The notes: generated by a model not told the origin, from the letters alone. Positions 26,491-36,444 are shown, counted from the stretch's first letter. The stretch: DNA of 64,000 bases from Metabacillus litoralis (GCF_007994985.1 NZ_VOQF01000005.1:434001-498000), one strand, 5' to 3'. Program-made: numbers and translations.

Positions 26491-27654
26491 ATGGAAAACT
26501 TTACATACTATAACCCAACAAAATTAATATTCGGAAAAGACCAAGTAGGGCAATTACAAAATGAGGTTCCTAAGTTTGGTGAAAAAGTTCTGATCGTTTA
26601 TGGTGGTGGCAGTATAAAAAGAAATGGTCTCTATGATCAAGTTATTAAGGTGTTAAAAGAAAAAAATCTTCAACTTTTTGAATTAGCTGGAGTAGAGCCA
26701 AATCCAAGGTTATCAACTGTTCATCGCGGAGTTCAATTATGTAAAGAAGAGGAAATTGATTTTATTTTAGCAGTTGGTGGAGGAAGTGTAATTGATTGCA
26801 CAAAAGCTATTGCTGCTGGAGCTAAATATGATGGTGATGCTTGGGACATTGTGACAAAAAAACATATGCCAATAGATGCGCTGCCATTTGGTACAGTTTT
26901 AACACTTGCTGCTACAGGTTCTGAAATGAATTCTGGCTCTGTTATTACTAATTGGGAAACAAAAGAAAAGTATGGATGGGGTAGTCCACTAACATTCCCT
27001 AAATTTTCTATATTAGATCCTGTTAATACATTCACGGTTCCTCAAGATCAAACGGTTTATGGAATGGTTGATATGATGACACATGTTTTTGAACAGTATT
27101 TTCATCATACAAAAAACACACCATTACAGGATCGTTTTTGTGAATCCTTATTAAGAACAGTGATTGAAACAGCACCAAAATTAATAGAAGATCTCGAGAA
27201 TTATGAGCTCCGTGAAACCATCTTGTATTCTGGAACAATCGCGTTAAATGGTCAGCTACAGATGGGTTACAGAGGTGATTGGGCAAGTCACAATATTGAG
27301 CATGCTGTTTCAGCTGTTTATGACATTCCACATGCTGGTGGTCTAGCTATTATTTTCCCAAATTGGATGAAACATAATATAGATGAAAATATTTTACGCT
27401 TTGTACAATTAGCTGTTAACGTATTTGATGTTGAAACAACAGGAAAAGATGATAAAACAATTGCATTAGAAGGAATTGAGAAACTACGCGAGTTTTGGAG
27501 TAGTATCGGAGCTCCAAGTCGATTAAAAGATTATAATATAAATGATGAGAATATAGATTTAATGGCAGACAAGGCTATGGTAAATGGTCCATTTGGTAAC
27601 TTTAAAGCTCTTCAAAAAGAAGATGTTGTAGCTATATTAAAAGCTTCACTTTAA
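26491..27654 (+). CDS. yugJ: Iron-containing alcohol dehydrogenase, YugJ/YugK (NADH-dependent butanol dehydrogenase-like)
   Basis: 387 residues, RBS GGAGG. This is a group III Fe-dependent alcohol dehydrogenase: the nucleotide-binding region [16 protein letters not shown], then metal ligands in [15 protein letters not shown] (Asp and His) and [19 protein letters not shown] (two His). It reduces aldehydes or oxidises alcohols with NAD(P)H. B. subtilis has two adjacent paralogues, yugJ and yugK; only one is present here, so the symbol could be either. Confidence 0.9.
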   Translation: MENFTYYNPTKLIFGKDQVGQLQNEVPKFGEKVLIVYGGGSIKRNGLYDQVIKVLKEKNLQLFELAGVEPNPRLSTVHRGVQLCKEEEIDFILAVGGGSVIDCTKAIAAGAKYDGDAWDIVTKKHMPIDALPFGTVLTLAATGSEMNSGSVITNWETKEKYGWGSPLTFPKFSILDPVNTFTVPQDQTVYGMVDMMTHVFEQYFHHTKNTPLQDRFCESLLRTVIETAPKLIEDLENYELRETILYSGTIALNGQLQMGYRGDWASHNIEHAVSAVYDIPHAGGLAIIFPNWMKHNIDENILRFVQLAVNVFDVETTGKDDKTIALEGIEKLREFWSSIGAPSRLKDYNINDENIDLMADKAMVNGPFGNFKALQKEDVVAILKASL

Positions 27655-27730
27655 GCATAGCTGAGGGCACCAAGAGCTTGACACTACACTTAAATACAGA
27701 TTTTACATTTTCTCTGATCTTAAAATAATA

Positions 27731-27965
27731 AGAGGCTGGGACATAACTTAAGTGATTAACAAAAATTCCGATCAAAGTAATAGCTTAGCGAATGAAAATA
27801 CGTAGACTCCTGCGGGATGAAAAGCAACGGCTAGACCCCGCAGTGCGAAGCACGAGGAGGCTTGCCAGCTTCCCGCGGAAAGCGAGTATATTTCAGTAGC
27901 GTCGTAACTACACCTACAACGATTGTTCGGTTAGAATTTTGTTAAATATTTTTGTCCGAGCCTCT
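27731..27965. mobile_element. 235-bp non-coding element sharing ends with the 346-bp elements
   Basis: It starts AGAGGCTGGGACATAACTTA and ends TGTCCGAGCCTCT, the same terminal inverted repeat as the 346-bp elements (one mismatch), but the interior differs: a G+C-rich hairpin region with GTAGACTCCTGCGGG and CCCGCGGAAAGCGAG. It lies between yugJ and pgi and contains no gene. Confidence 0.75.
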
Positions 27966-28165
27966 TTTATTATGCTAAATAATGTGAATGTAGATTAGAG
28001 CGTACTTTATGTATTTTAGTTCACTATAGTATTATTTAATAAACCTTATTACAAATTAATATAGCGTTTAAGCGTATACATTATCAACTTTGCTTGATTT
28101 AAAGGACTAGTTTAGATAAAGTGATAATAGCGATAATTTCAAGATGAAAATGGAGGGAATTTAAA
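27966..28165. other. AT-rich leader region upstream of pgi
   Basis: 200 bases that must contain the pgi promoter. TTGATT (28094) with TAAAGT 17 bases downstream is a poor match. No riboswitch-like structure or small gene was recognised. Confidence 0.35.
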
Positions 28166-29518
28166 ATGACACATGTACGTTTTGATTACTCAAATGCATT
28201 ATCTTTTTTTAGCGAGCATGAAGTTACATACTTACGCGACTTTGTAAAAGTTGCACATCATTCTATTCACGAACAAACAGGTGCTGGAAGTGACTTCTTA
28301 GGATGGGTGGATTTACCAAAGAACTATGATAAAGAAGAGTTCTCACGTATCCAAAAAAGTGCAGCGAAAATTAAATCAGATTCAGAGGTTCTTCTAGTCA
28401 TTGGAATTGGTGGATCATATTTAGGTGCTCGAGCGGCTATAGAAATGTTAAACCATTCTTTTTATAATGCTTTATCTAAAGAACAAAGACAAGCTCCCCA
28501 GGTTATTTTTGTTGGAAACAACATTAGCTCTACATATATGAAAGATCTTCATGATTTATTAGAAGGAAAAGATTTCTCAATCAATGTTATTTCTAAATCT
28601 GGAACAACAACAGAACCAGCATTAGCTTTCCGTATTTTCCGTAAACTTCTTGAAGAAAAATATGGAAAGACTGAAGCAAAACAACGTATTTATGCAACAA
28701 CAGATAAAGCTCGTGGTGCCCTAAAAACACTTGCAACAGAAGAAGGCTATGAATCATTTATCATTCCTGATGATGTTGGTGGTCGATTCTCAGTGTTAAC
28801 AGCAGTAGGATTGCTACCAATTGCAGTTACAGGTGTTGATATTGAAGCAATGATGAATGGAGCTGCTGTGGCTAGCGATGATTTTGGTAAATCTGAATTA
28901 GAAGAAAATCCAGCATACCAATATGCAGCTGTTCGAAATGTTCTTTACAACAAAGGGAAAACAATTGAAATGCTTATAAATTATGAGCCAGGACTTCAAT
29001 ATTTCTCTGAATGGTGGAAGCAATTATTTGGAGAAAGTGAAGGTAAAGACCAAAAAGGAATTTATCCATCATCAGCAAACTTTTCTACAGATCTTCATTC
29101 ACTAGGTCAATATGTTCAAGAAGGTCGTCGTGATCTTTTTGAAACAGTGATAAATGTTGAAAATCCACGTCATGAGTTATTTGTGGAATCAGAAGAAAAT
29201 GATCTAGATGGCTTAAATTATCTAACTGGTAAATCAGTTGATTTTGTTAATAAAAAGGCATTCCAAGGAACGATGCTTGCACACACTGATGGTGGAGTTC
29301 CAAACTTAGTTGTGACTATTCCAGAAATGGATGCTTATACATTCGGATATTTAGCTTATTTCTTTGAAAAAGCTTGTGCAATGAGTGGATATCTATTAGG
29401 CGTTAATCCATTTGATCAACCAGGTGTTGAAGCTTATAAAGTAAATATGTTTGCTTTACTAGGTAAACCAGGATTTGAAGAGAAAAAAGCAGAACTTGAA
29501 AAACGATTAGAAAAATAA
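28166..29518 (+). CDS. pgi: Glucose-6-phosphate isomerase
   Basis: 450 residues, the usual length for Bacillus Pgi, RBS GGAGGG. It interconverts glucose-6-phosphate and fructose-6-phosphate in glycolysis. Both SIS subdomains are visible: phosphate-binding [28 protein letters not shown], and [17 protein letters not shown] (PGI signature 1). The catalytic Glu is in the [19 protein letters not shown] region, and [11 protein letters not shown] (signature 2) provides the conserved Gln/Lys. It is probably a single-gene unit. Confidence 0.97.
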   Translation: MTHVRFDYSNALSFFSEHEVTYLRDFVKVAHHSIHEQTGAGSDFLGWVDLPKNYDKEEFSRIQKSAAKIKSDSEVLLVIGIGGSYLGARAAIEMLNHSFYNALSKEQRQAPQVIFVGNNISSTYMKDLHDLLEGKDFSINVISKSGTTTEPALAFRIFRKLLEEKYGKTEAKQRIYATTDKARGALKTLATEEGYESFIIPDDVGGRFSVLTAVGLLPIAVTGVDIEAMMNGAAVASDDFGKSELEENPAYQYAAVRNVLYNKGKTIEMLINYEPGLQYFSEWWKQLFGESEGKDQKGIYPSSANFSTDLHSLGQYVQEGRRDLFETVINVENPRHELFVESEENDLDGLNYLTGKSVDFVNKKAFQGTMLAHTDGGVPNLVVTIPEMDAYTFGYLAYFFEKACAMSGYLLGVNPFDQPGVEAYKVNMFALLGKPGFEEKKAELEKRLEK

Positions 29519-29531
29519 TATTTTAGGTTTA

Positions 29532-29568
29532 GGGGGCCATCATCAATGTTGGCTCTCTATTCTTTTTT
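29532..29568 (+). terminator. Terminator after pgi
   Basis: GGGGGCCA pairs with TGGCTCTC (two G-U pairs), followed by TATTCTTTTTT. Confidence 0.65.
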
Positions 29569-29649
29569 GTGTTGATTTCACATAGAAAATCCCTTTTAAG
29601 AATGCTTTTTCAGTTTATAGGAAAAGCTACAAAAAAGGGGGTATTTTAA

Positions 29650-30054
29650 GTGATTGAAATTCCGTCAGAGGTAGAAAACAAAAGCTTTCAATTATACTTT
29701 TTAGAGCAAAAGCTTAAACCATTAGGCTATGATATTGGTGGAAATTGGGATTATGATCATGGATCATTTGATTATAAGATTGATTCTGAGGTGGGGTACC
29801 AATTTTTGAGGGTTCCTTTTGAAGCGGTAGATGGACAGCTTGATTCACATAATACAACAGTTAAAATTGGTAGACCATTTCTATTATCACATAAATATCA
29901 AATTGGACTTGATGATCATGTGCACATTGGGAATTTTAGTGCATCCTTTGACCAGTTTCAGGAGCCACAAGATAAGGATGCAACCTTCCCAGAAGAATAT
30001 ATTGATTTAGGGAAGGCGCTTGTAAAGGAGCTTGAAGCTGAATTGATTGGTTAA
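29650..30054 (+). CDS. yugN: YugN-like family protein
   Basis: 134 residues with a GTG start and AAGGGGG upstream. It is a small acidic soluble protein with family-typical stretches GGNWDYDHGSFDYKID and YQFLRVPFEAVDGQLD. The function is unknown. It is convergent with yugO and the coding ends overlap by four bases. Confidence 0.9.
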   Translation: MIEIPSEVENKSFQLYFLEQKLKPLGYDIGGNWDYDHGSFDYKIDSEVGYQFLRVPFEAVDGQLDSHNTTVKIGRPFLLSHKYQIGLDDHVHIGNFSASFDQFQEPQDKDATFPEEYIDLGKALVKELEAELIG

Positions 30055-31046
30055 TGTGTGAACACAATCAATGCATCATTATGCTGGATTTGAAAGGAGA
30101 GGGGCGGATTAACTTTCGTTTCCTCTCCTCTTTTAATGCCAATTAATATAGATTCATCTTCTAAAAGCTGGTAACTTGCTTCTTTAAAGGTTTTACCAAT
30201 AAATGAATTTGTCACTGGAAGTACTTTGAATACATTTCCACTGGCGGGATTTAGCTCTGAATAAAATTGAGATAAACCATTTTTCGCTAAATAACTACTC
30301 ATCATAAAATGACTCGTAAGCTTATAAGTTCTAATAACTTCATCAGCACCTGCTCTGTTCGCGTTATTTGACTGTTGTTCTGTTAAGAGCTCAATCACAC
30401 AGTATAATTCTGGGTTCATGCCTTTTAATGATAAAAGAATTAGGATAGATAACATATCAGCATCATGTTCATTCTTATGTTGATCCGCTGTAATTATAGC
30501 TGCATCAGCTTTAAGGATATTAGCTTTTTGGAGTGTTAGATCATTTGTTGCGTCACCGCGAATATACGTAACATTTTCGATCAAGGGTGACTCATTTAGA
30601 GAATCATCAATAAGGACAATTTGTTTGTAGGGTTTAACGACCTTAAGCGAATCAATCATTTCACTTGCCTTTTCATTCCACCCAATAATAACCACATGAT
30701 TAGTTCCTTTGAATGCTACATTTCCTTCTAAATAATTATGTTGTTTTTTTATAGCTGTAGCAGAAATCGTAGCAAAGTATGCAGTAACAAAGCTTGCTCC
30801 TGCTAAAATCATGATCATAGCAATGCCTCTACCAAGATATGTTTCTGGTACGTAATCTCCAAAGCCAACTGTTGTAACTGTAACTAAAGCCCACCAAATG
30901 CCATCAAATGTAGTGGGAAACTCGTTTGGCTCTACTAATGCAATGACCTCTCCAAATGCTAAAATAATTAAAAGTACAAAAAGAGTAATTCTAAAATAGA
31001 TTGGCCAACGCAACCATTGAGTGATTATTTTATTTGTTTTTGCCAC
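30051..31046 (-). CDS. yugO: YugO potassium channel (two-helix pore plus RCK/TrkA-N domain)
   Basis: About 331 residues. I favour the GTG at 31046, nine bases after AAAGG; an ATG at 31055 overlaps the RBS. The first helix is near 18-40, then a pore helix with the selectivity filter TTVGFGDY, a second helix (about 77-100), and a cytoplasmic RCK domain with a Rossmann fold (VVIIGWNEKA) and a TrkA-C-like end. In B. subtilis YugO releases K+ and carries electrical signals in biofilms. Its 5' end overlaps the upstream mstX gene, as in B. subtilis. Confidence 0.92.
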   Translation of the reverse strand: MAKTNKIITQWLRWPIYFRITLFVLLIILAFGEVIALVEPNEFPTTFDGIWWALVTVTTVGFGDYVPETYLGRGIAMIMILAGASFVTAYFATISATAIKKQHNYLEGNVAFKGTNHVVIIGWNEKASEMIDSLKVVKPYKQIVLIDDSLNESPLIENVTYIRGDATNDLTLQKANILKADAAIITADQHKNEHDADMLSILILLSLKGMNPELYCVIELLTEQQSNNANRAGADEVIRTYKLTSHFMMSSYLAKNGLSQFYSELNPASGNVFKVLPVTNSFIGKTFKEASYQLLEDESILIGIKRGEETKVNPPLSFQIQHNDALIVFTH

Positions 31047-31296
31047 TTGTCTCATCCTTTTTAGTTGGTAAAAATGATAATACTTCTTTTACAATGGTAT
31101 TAATTTTTGATGTTACTTCTTCTTTTCCGTAAACTTCAATAGCTTTCTCGATGGTTTTTATCGTTTCTTCAGAAAAGTCAATAATAGCTTTATCTTCTTC
31201 AGATTCATTATAAAATCCAATAAAAGAATCTAGGCCTTCATTCATTTTATCAATGGCTTCACTTAATAATTTTTTTTCTTCTTCATTTACCTTCAA
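31030..31296 (-). CDS. mstX: Mistic (MstX), short form, membrane-associating partner of YugO
   Basis: 88 residues from a TTG at 31296. The sequence strongly resembles the core of Mistic: LLSEAIDKMNEGLDSFIGFY, NESEEDKAIID, and INTIVKEVLSF. I chose the TTG because Mistic homologues start MKVxxEEK and this frame reads (L/M)KVNEEEK there; a GTG six bases upstream is also possible. It corresponds to the short Mistic version without the N-terminal extension of the 110-residue B. subtilis protein. It overlaps yugO by 17 bases. It has no classical hydrophobic helix, a known oddity of the family. Confidence 0.87.
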   Translation of the reverse strand: MKVNEEEKKLLSEAIDKMNEGLDSFIGFYNESEEDKAIIDFSEETIKTIEKAIEVYGKEEVTSKINTIVKEVLSFLPTKKDETSGKNK

Positions 31297-31473
31297 ATGC
31301 ACTCACCACTTTCAAAGGTTGAATATTTTCTTGCTTTAGTAGTATGTACAGTTCCTAGATAACCTTGCAAAAAAGCACAAATTGTAATAAGAAAATGTTT
31401 TTTTATGCTAGAAATCATGATATTGACCAAACTATATAATCAGTAAAACAGTTTTCAGGAGGGAAGCGTCAAA

Positions 31474-32157
31474 ATGTTTTTTCATCCATTAGACTTTCTA
31501 ATTATCATTGCATTCGCATTATCACTATGGGCTCAGTTTAAAGTAAAAGGGAACTTTCAAAAGTTTTCAAAAATAAAGGCGTCATCAGAAATGACAGGTG
31601 CTGAAATTGCAAGGAAATTATTAGATCGTAATGGTTTATATAATGTATCAGTGGAAAATGTTAGAGGGGCACTTACAGATCATTATGATCCAATTAAGAA
31701 GGCAGTTAGGTTATCTGAGAGTGTATATCCTAGTAATTCAATTGCAGCAATCTCTGTTGCGGCTCATGAAGTTGGGCATGCTATTCAGCACAGTGAAGCT
31801 TATGGTGCACTTGTAATTAGGCATAAAATGTTTCCAATAGTGAATTTCACCTCAGGAATTGCGCCGTTTCTTTTAATTGGAGGTTTCTTATTAGGAAGCT
31901 TGAATTTATTAGGCTTAGGAATAATCTTTTTTTCGGCTGTAGTTGTTTTTCAACTGATTACACTTCCTGTTGAATTTAATGCAAGCAGCAGAGCTAGGTC
32001 TTTAATGGTTTCAGAAGGAATGATTGTCAATGCGGAGGAAACTGGAGTGAAAAAAGTCCTTAATGCAGCAGCTCTAACTTATGTCGCAGCAGCTTTGCTT
32101 TCACTTCTTCAGCTACTTAAATTTATAGCTATTTTTTCGCAGGGCAATCGTGAGTAA
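31474..32157 (+). CDS. yugP: YugP, putative neutral zinc metallopeptidase
   Basis: 227 residues, RBS AGGAGGG. An N-terminal transmembrane helix (about 5-22), the HExxH-type zinc motif in VAAHEVGHAIQHSEAYG (near residues 92-106), two central helices (about 120-165), and a C-terminal helix. The family (Zn_peptidase_2) is a membrane peptidase group of unknown substrate. It is divergent from mstX-yugO and is the last gene of the conserved yug block. Confidence 0.92.
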   Translation: MFFHPLDFLIIIAFALSLWAQFKVKGNFQKFSKIKASSEMTGAEIARKLLDRNGLYNVSVENVRGALTDHYDPIKKAVRLSESVYPSNSIAAISVAAHEVGHAIQHSEAYGALVIRHKMFPIVNFTSGIAPFLLIGGFLLGSLNLLGLGIIFFSAVVVFQLITLPVEFNASSRARSLMVSEGMIVNAEETGVKKVLNAAALTYVAAALLSLLQLLKFIAIFSQGNRE

Positions 32158-32376
32158 AAGGAGATAAAACACTCTTTTAAATTTTTACAACATACTAACC
32201 AATTGATATGTAAGTACAAAATAAATTATAATTTACTTTTATGGAAAATAAACACATTTAAAAGATGAAATATGTCGTAATTTGTCTTAAAATATGCTAA
32301 TAATAGTTATAAAGAAAGAGAGCGTTTAGTAGAAAAGAGATATTTTATATAAATTTGTTTATGGTAGGAGAAGCCA
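32158..32376. other. Intergenic region upstream of the c-di-GMP/polysaccharide block
   Basis: About 219 very AT-rich bases. It should hold the promoter for the operon that follows, but I cannot pick a convincing -35/-10 pair; TAATAAT near 32301 is a possible -10. Confidence 0.3.
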
Positions 32377-33993
32377 ATGAATAAATATTTGCAAACTTTA
32401 GTAAAAAATGTACGAAAACAACTGGAATCTTGGTTAAATGAACATCAAATTATTCAGCATAGTGAACTTTATCGATTTTTGCATTCAATTTCAGGAACAG
32501 CATCTACAATTGGTTTTACAGTGGCTGGTGAAATGGCACAAAAATTAATGGATCAATTAAAAGAGTTTGAGGAGAAAGAGTGGACGAAAGAAGAACTTCA
32601 ATCTTTTTTATTCCCACTAATCTCAATTTTTTATTATGAAGAATTTTCAAATCTTGATGAAGTTATAGAGAAACAAGCAGAAATTGAAGACCAAAAACTT
32701 ATCCTAATTATTGATGATGACACAGCATTGCTCATGTATCTTAAGGATCAATTAGAAATGAACGGATGGGTTGTCATTGCTGTAGCTGATTCAGAAAGAG
32801 CCATTAATTCCTATTATGATCTAAATCCTGATTGTGTCATCATTGACATTCATATGAAGGATCGAAATGGATTGGATGTACTATTGCAACTAAAAGATCA
32901 AATGAATCAGCAGTTTATCCCAACAATTATGATTAGTGTAGATAAAACAAAGGAAATGAGAATGAAAAGCTATAAATTAGGTGCCGATGATTATATAGAA
33001 AAACCATTAGAAATGGATGAGTTTATTGTACGGATTAATCGCCAGCTGGAAAGAAAACAAGCAATAGATGATTTAATGTTAATCGACGAATTAACAAGGG
33101 TATATAATAGGAAATATTTGTCTCAAACTTATGAACGCTTGATTAGTCATTTAAAAAGACAATATGAAACATTTAGTATTGCTATGTTAGATCTCGATCA
33201 TTTTAAACAAATAAATGATTCTTATGGACATGTTGTGGGTGACAATGTTTTAGCTACGTTCGCTGAAATTATAAGAAATGAGTTAAGACTAAATGATATA
33301 GTTATACGCTATGGTGGAGAAGAATTTATGGTTTTACTTCCTGATACAAAAGCAAAAGAAGCAAAGGTTGTACTGGATCGGGTTCTTAAAGAATTTTCTA
33401 ACCACTCATTCACATCAAATCAAGGAGAACAATTTTCTTGTACATTTTCAGGTGGTATTCATGAAATTCAGCTAGATCAGTTAGATATGAAGAAAAATAT
33501 TGAAATGGCTGATAGTGCGTTATATGAAGCAAAAGTTGCTGGAAGAGCACAAATGAAATTAGTACCAGTTAATAATGTAAACTATCATAAAAAACCTATC
33601 CACATCGGCATTATTGATGATGATCCGATAATCCGTACAATGCTGGAAGATTTAATCAATAAAAGTAAATACACCGAAGCATTTACCTTGGATATTCGTT
33701 GCTTTAAGGATGGAATGGAGTTTTTCGAATCAAGCTGGCATGAGCAAAATAATGAGCCTTATTTAATCATCTTAGATGGTATGATGCCTAGAATGGACGG
33801 GTTAGAAGTATTACAAAGACTTAGAGAGTCTCGTTTCCAAGAACGTATCACGGTCATGATGCTTACTTCTCGAAAAAGTGAACAAGACATTTCAAGAGCG
33901 TTGCAGCTTGGAGCTGATGACTATATTACAAAGCCTTTCAAATTAATGGAACTTGAAACAAGGCTTGGTCATTTAATAAAAAGGATGAAGTGA
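32377..33993 (+). CDS. Hpt-REC-GGDEF-REC diguanylate cyclase
   Basis: 538 residues, RBS TAGGAG. The N-terminus (about 1-100) is helical and looks like an Hpt domain, with a candidate phospho-His36 in RFLHSISGTAS. A receiver domain follows (about 108-225; Asp157 in IIDIHMKDRNG), then a GGDEF domain (about 230-395) with an intact GGEEF active site at 313-317 and an RxxD-type inhibitory I-site (RLND, about 304-307), and a second receiver domain (about 410-538; Asp467 in LILDGMMPRMDG). It is soluble and should make c-di-GMP under phosphorylation control. It is the first gene of a tight cluster with a HEAT protein, a glycosyltransferase and a hydrolase-like protein. Confidence 0.9.
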   Translation: MNKYLQTLVKNVRKQLESWLNEHQIIQHSELYRFLHSISGTASTIGFTVAGEMAQKLMDQLKEFEEKEWTKEELQSFLFPLISIFYYEEFSNLDEVIEKQAEIEDQKLILIIDDDTALLMYLKDQLEMNGWVVIAVADSERAINSYYDLNPDCVIIDIHMKDRNGLDVLLQLKDQMNQQFIPTIMISVDKTKEMRMKSYKLGADDYIEKPLEMDEFIVRINRQLERKQAIDDLMLIDELTRVYNRKYLSQTYERLISHLKRQYETFSIAMLDLDHFKQINDSYGHVVGDNVLATFAEIIRNELRLNDIVIRYGGEEFMVLLPDTKAKEAKVVLDRVLKEFSNHSFTSNQGEQFSCTFSGGIHEIQLDQLDMKKNIEMADSALYEAKVAGRAQMKLVPVNNVNYHKKPIHIGIIDDDPIIRTMLEDLINKSKYTEAFTLDIRCFKDGMEFFESSWHEQNNEPYLIILDGMMPRMDGLEVLQRLRESRFQERITVMMLTSRKSEQDISRALQLGADDYITKPFKLMELETRLGHLIKRMK

Positions 33994-33995
33994 GA

Positions 33996-35045
33996 ATGAT
34001 TGAAGTAGGCATTGTATATTTATTCATTTTTTTCTTAGTGTTATTTTTTATTTTGTTATGTTTGTTTATTTATTTAATGATTGAAAAATATATGAATAAT
34101 GAATCAAGGAAAAAAATCAATGAATTAAAAGAAACATATCGATTAGATATGTTTCATTTTTTACAAACGGGAAAAGATGATGATCTAAATCCACATGGTG
34201 GCTCCGAGAAGTTTATTGCTTTCTTAGAGCTTCTTAGTGAATACGCAAATGTGTTAGATAGTATGGAAATAAAACAGAAAATAAGTAAATATGCTAAGAA
34301 ACATTTCACAAATCATGTAAAAAAGGAACTGAATAAAAGGCGTTGGAGTTTAAGGATGAATGCTTTATATATGATAGAGGATTTCCATATGGAGCACCTG
34401 AAGGATTCACTACATGAATTATATGGTAGAAACAACCTTACAATTGCTGAGAAATCTCAAATTTTAAGGATGTTTGCAAAATTTAATGACAGTAAATTGA
34501 CAAGTTATATGCAAAAACTGGATCAGAGATTATCGGATTTTTCTATTTTGTCTATTTTATCCATTATGAATGAAGAAACTTTTGAAATTTTAGTAGAGGA
34601 TTTTGTGAATTTAGATAAAAGAACTCAATTTATGGTTGTTGAGACAATTGGAAAAGAACAACTGATACAGTATCATCCATTATTGGCTAAACTTCTGGAA
34701 AGCAATGAAGAGGAAATGAGGATTAGAGCTCTAAAAGCATATTCAAATATGGGGGCTCCTATCGATAAAACTCAATTAGCAGAGTTTTTTACGTTTGAAA
34801 GCTGGCAAGTAAGGATGATGGCAGCGAAAGTTGTGGGTAAACAGAAGTTAACTAGTTATAAAGATAAACTAATAGAACTGTTATCTGATCAAGAATATGT
34901 TGTACGAACTGAAGCAGCAAAAGCAATTATCCAATTCAAGGATGGAATTGATATTCTTAAACAAGTGATTGATGAGACAGAAGATGACTTTGCAAGAGAC
35001 ATGGCTCTAGAATGGCATGAGAAGAAAAGAGTTGATTATTATTAA
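33996..35045 (+). CDS. Membrane-anchored HEAT-repeat protein
   Basis: 349 residues from the ATG at 33996; the GTG at 33990 overlaps the previous stop and is an alternative. It has one N-terminal transmembrane helix (about 5-28), a charged linker, and alpha-solenoid repeats in the second half, for example EEMRIRALKAYSNMG, SWQVRMMAAKVVGK and EYVVRTEAAKAIIQF (about 235-335). HEAT repeats usually act as protein-binding scaffolds. Tight linkage to the cyclase upstream and overlap with the glycosyltransferase downstream suggest it couples or assembles the two at the membrane, but that is inference. Confidence 0.85.
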   Translation: MIEVGIVYLFIFFLVLFFILLCLFIYLMIEKYMNNESRKKINELKETYRLDMFHFLQTGKDDDLNPHGGSEKFIAFLELLSEYANVLDSMEIKQKISKYAKKHFTNHVKKELNKRRWSLRMNALYMIEDFHMEHLKDSLHELYGRNNLTIAEKSQILRMFAKFNDSKLTSYMQKLDQRLSDFSILSILSIMNEETFEILVEDFVNLDKRTQFMVVETIGKEQLIQYHPLLAKLLESNEEEMRIRALKAYSNMGAPIDKTQLAEFFTFESWQVRMMAAKVVGKQKLTSYKDKLIELLSDQEYVVRTEAAKAIIQFKDGIDILKQVIDETEDDFARDMALEWHEKKRVDYY

Positions 35046-36444
35046 CTGGTCTGGAATTTTAGTTTTTGTGAACTGGTTTGTTTTCATTTATATGTTAACG
35101 ATCGTCATTGTTTATGGATTTATGCTATTTATATCATTATTGCAGATTAGAAGAAGATATGAGCTAGATAATGTTGAGCCTTATGAAGAGCTTCTACAAT
35201 CAGAATACACAAAGCCAGTATCCATCTTAGTTCCAGCATACAATGAATCTGTCGGGATTTATGGAACAATTCGTTCACTAATAAGTATCGAATATCCAGA
35301 ATATGAAATAATCATTATTAATGATGGATCTAAAGATGATACTCTCGAAAAACTTATATCGAAATTTAACTTAGTAAAAGTAAATAGAGTCATTCGTAAA
35401 CAACTTGATACAAAAGAGATTAAGGGAGTCTATCAATCTGAGATTTATTCAAATCTAATAGTTTTAGATAAAGAAAACGGTGGTAAAGCTGATGCTCTTA
35501 ATGCTGGAATAAATCTTTCGAAATATCCCTATTTCTGCTCGTTAGACGGGGATTCGATTATTGAACGAAATGCTTTTTTAAAAGTCTTAAAACCGATTAT
35601 TGAATCAGATGATGAAGTAATTGCTTCTGGTGGTAGTGTCAGAATTGCAAATGGCTGTGATATACAAAATGGAGATCTAATAAGTGTTGGTTTATCGAAT
35701 AAACCAATTGTTGTGATGCAGGTTATCGAATATCTACGTGCATTTTTAACAGGACGTATTGGATTAAGTAAGAATAATCTACTCCTAATTGTATCAGGTG
35801 CTTTTGGGGTTTTTTCGAAAAAGTGGGTAATTGAAGCAGGAGGATATGCTCATACAGTAGGTGAAGATATGGAGTTAGTTGTAAGACTTCACCGATTAAA
35901 TAAAGAAAAAAAGCAAAATAAAAAGATCGTCTATGTACCTGATCCTGTTTGTTGGACAGAAGCTCCTGAGGATTTAAAGTTTCTTCGCAGACAAAGGAAA
36001 AGATGGCATAAAGGTTTATTTGATAGTCTATGGAAACATAAAAAACTAATGTTTAACCCTAGGTATGGCTCAATTGGTTTGTTTTCAATGCCATATTTCT
36101 TTTTTATCGAATTTCTTGGACCACTTATCGAGTTGATTGGTTATATTTCACTCGTTGTTTCTATTTTCGCAGGAAAGATTTATTTTGAATATGCAATTAT
36201 GTTCTTCCTTCTTTCATTGATCTATGGATCGATCTACTCGATGGCTGCAGTGCTTCTTGAAGAATGGAGTATGGAAAGATATCCAAAGGTCAAGCATTTT
36301 ACTATTTTGTTTTTGGTTTCATTAACAGAAACCTTCTGGTATCGCCCTTTAACAGTAATTTGGCGAGTAGAAGGGATGGTTGAAATGCTACTAGGTAAAA
36401 AAGGTTGGGGAGAAATGGTTAGGAAAGGTGTGTCAAATGACTAA
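35017..36444 (+). CDS. Processive family 2 glycosyltransferase (polysaccharide synthase)
   Basis: 475 residues; the start overlaps the HEAT gene by 29 bases. One N-terminal transmembrane segment (about 14-40), then a GT2 catalytic domain: SILVPAYNES, INDGSKDDT, the DxD motif in CSLDGDSII, the catalytic acidic pair in TVGEDMELVVRLH, and a QxxRW motif in RRQRKRWHKG. Three to four C-terminal helices follow (about 350-445). These marks define processive membrane synthases such as those for N-acetylglucosamine polymer, hyaluronan or cellulose. No PilZ domain is attached. The sugar polymer cannot be told from sequence. Overlaps the next gene by eight bases. Confidence 0.92.
   Translation: MRRKELIIINWSGILVFVNWFVFIYMLTIVIVYGFMLFISLLQIRRRYELDNVEPYEELLQSEYTKPVSILVPAYNESVGIYGTIRSLISIEYPEYEIIIINDGSKDDTLEKLISKFNLVKVNRVIRKQLDTKEIKGVYQSEIYSNLIVLDKENGGKADALNAGINLSKYPYFCSLDGDSIIERNAFLKVLKPIIESDDEVIASGGSVRIANGCDIQNGDLISVGLSNKPIVVMQVIEYLRAFLTGRIGLSKNNLLLIVSGAFGVFSKKWVIEAGGYAHTVGEDMELVVRLHRLNKEKKQNKKIVYVPDPVCWTEAPEDLKFLRRQRKRWHKGLFDSLWKHKKLMFNPRYGSIGLFSMPYFFFIEFLGPLIELIGYISLVVSIFAGKIYFEYAIMFFLLSLIYGSIYSMAAVLLEEWSMERYPKVKHFTILFLVSLTETFWYRPLTVIWRVEGMVEMLLGKKGWGEMVRKGVSND

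Noticed and set aside
35017-36444. Search for a PilZ domain in or next to the glycan synthase
   Set aside because: No RxxxR...DxSxxG pattern was seen in the cluster's proteins.
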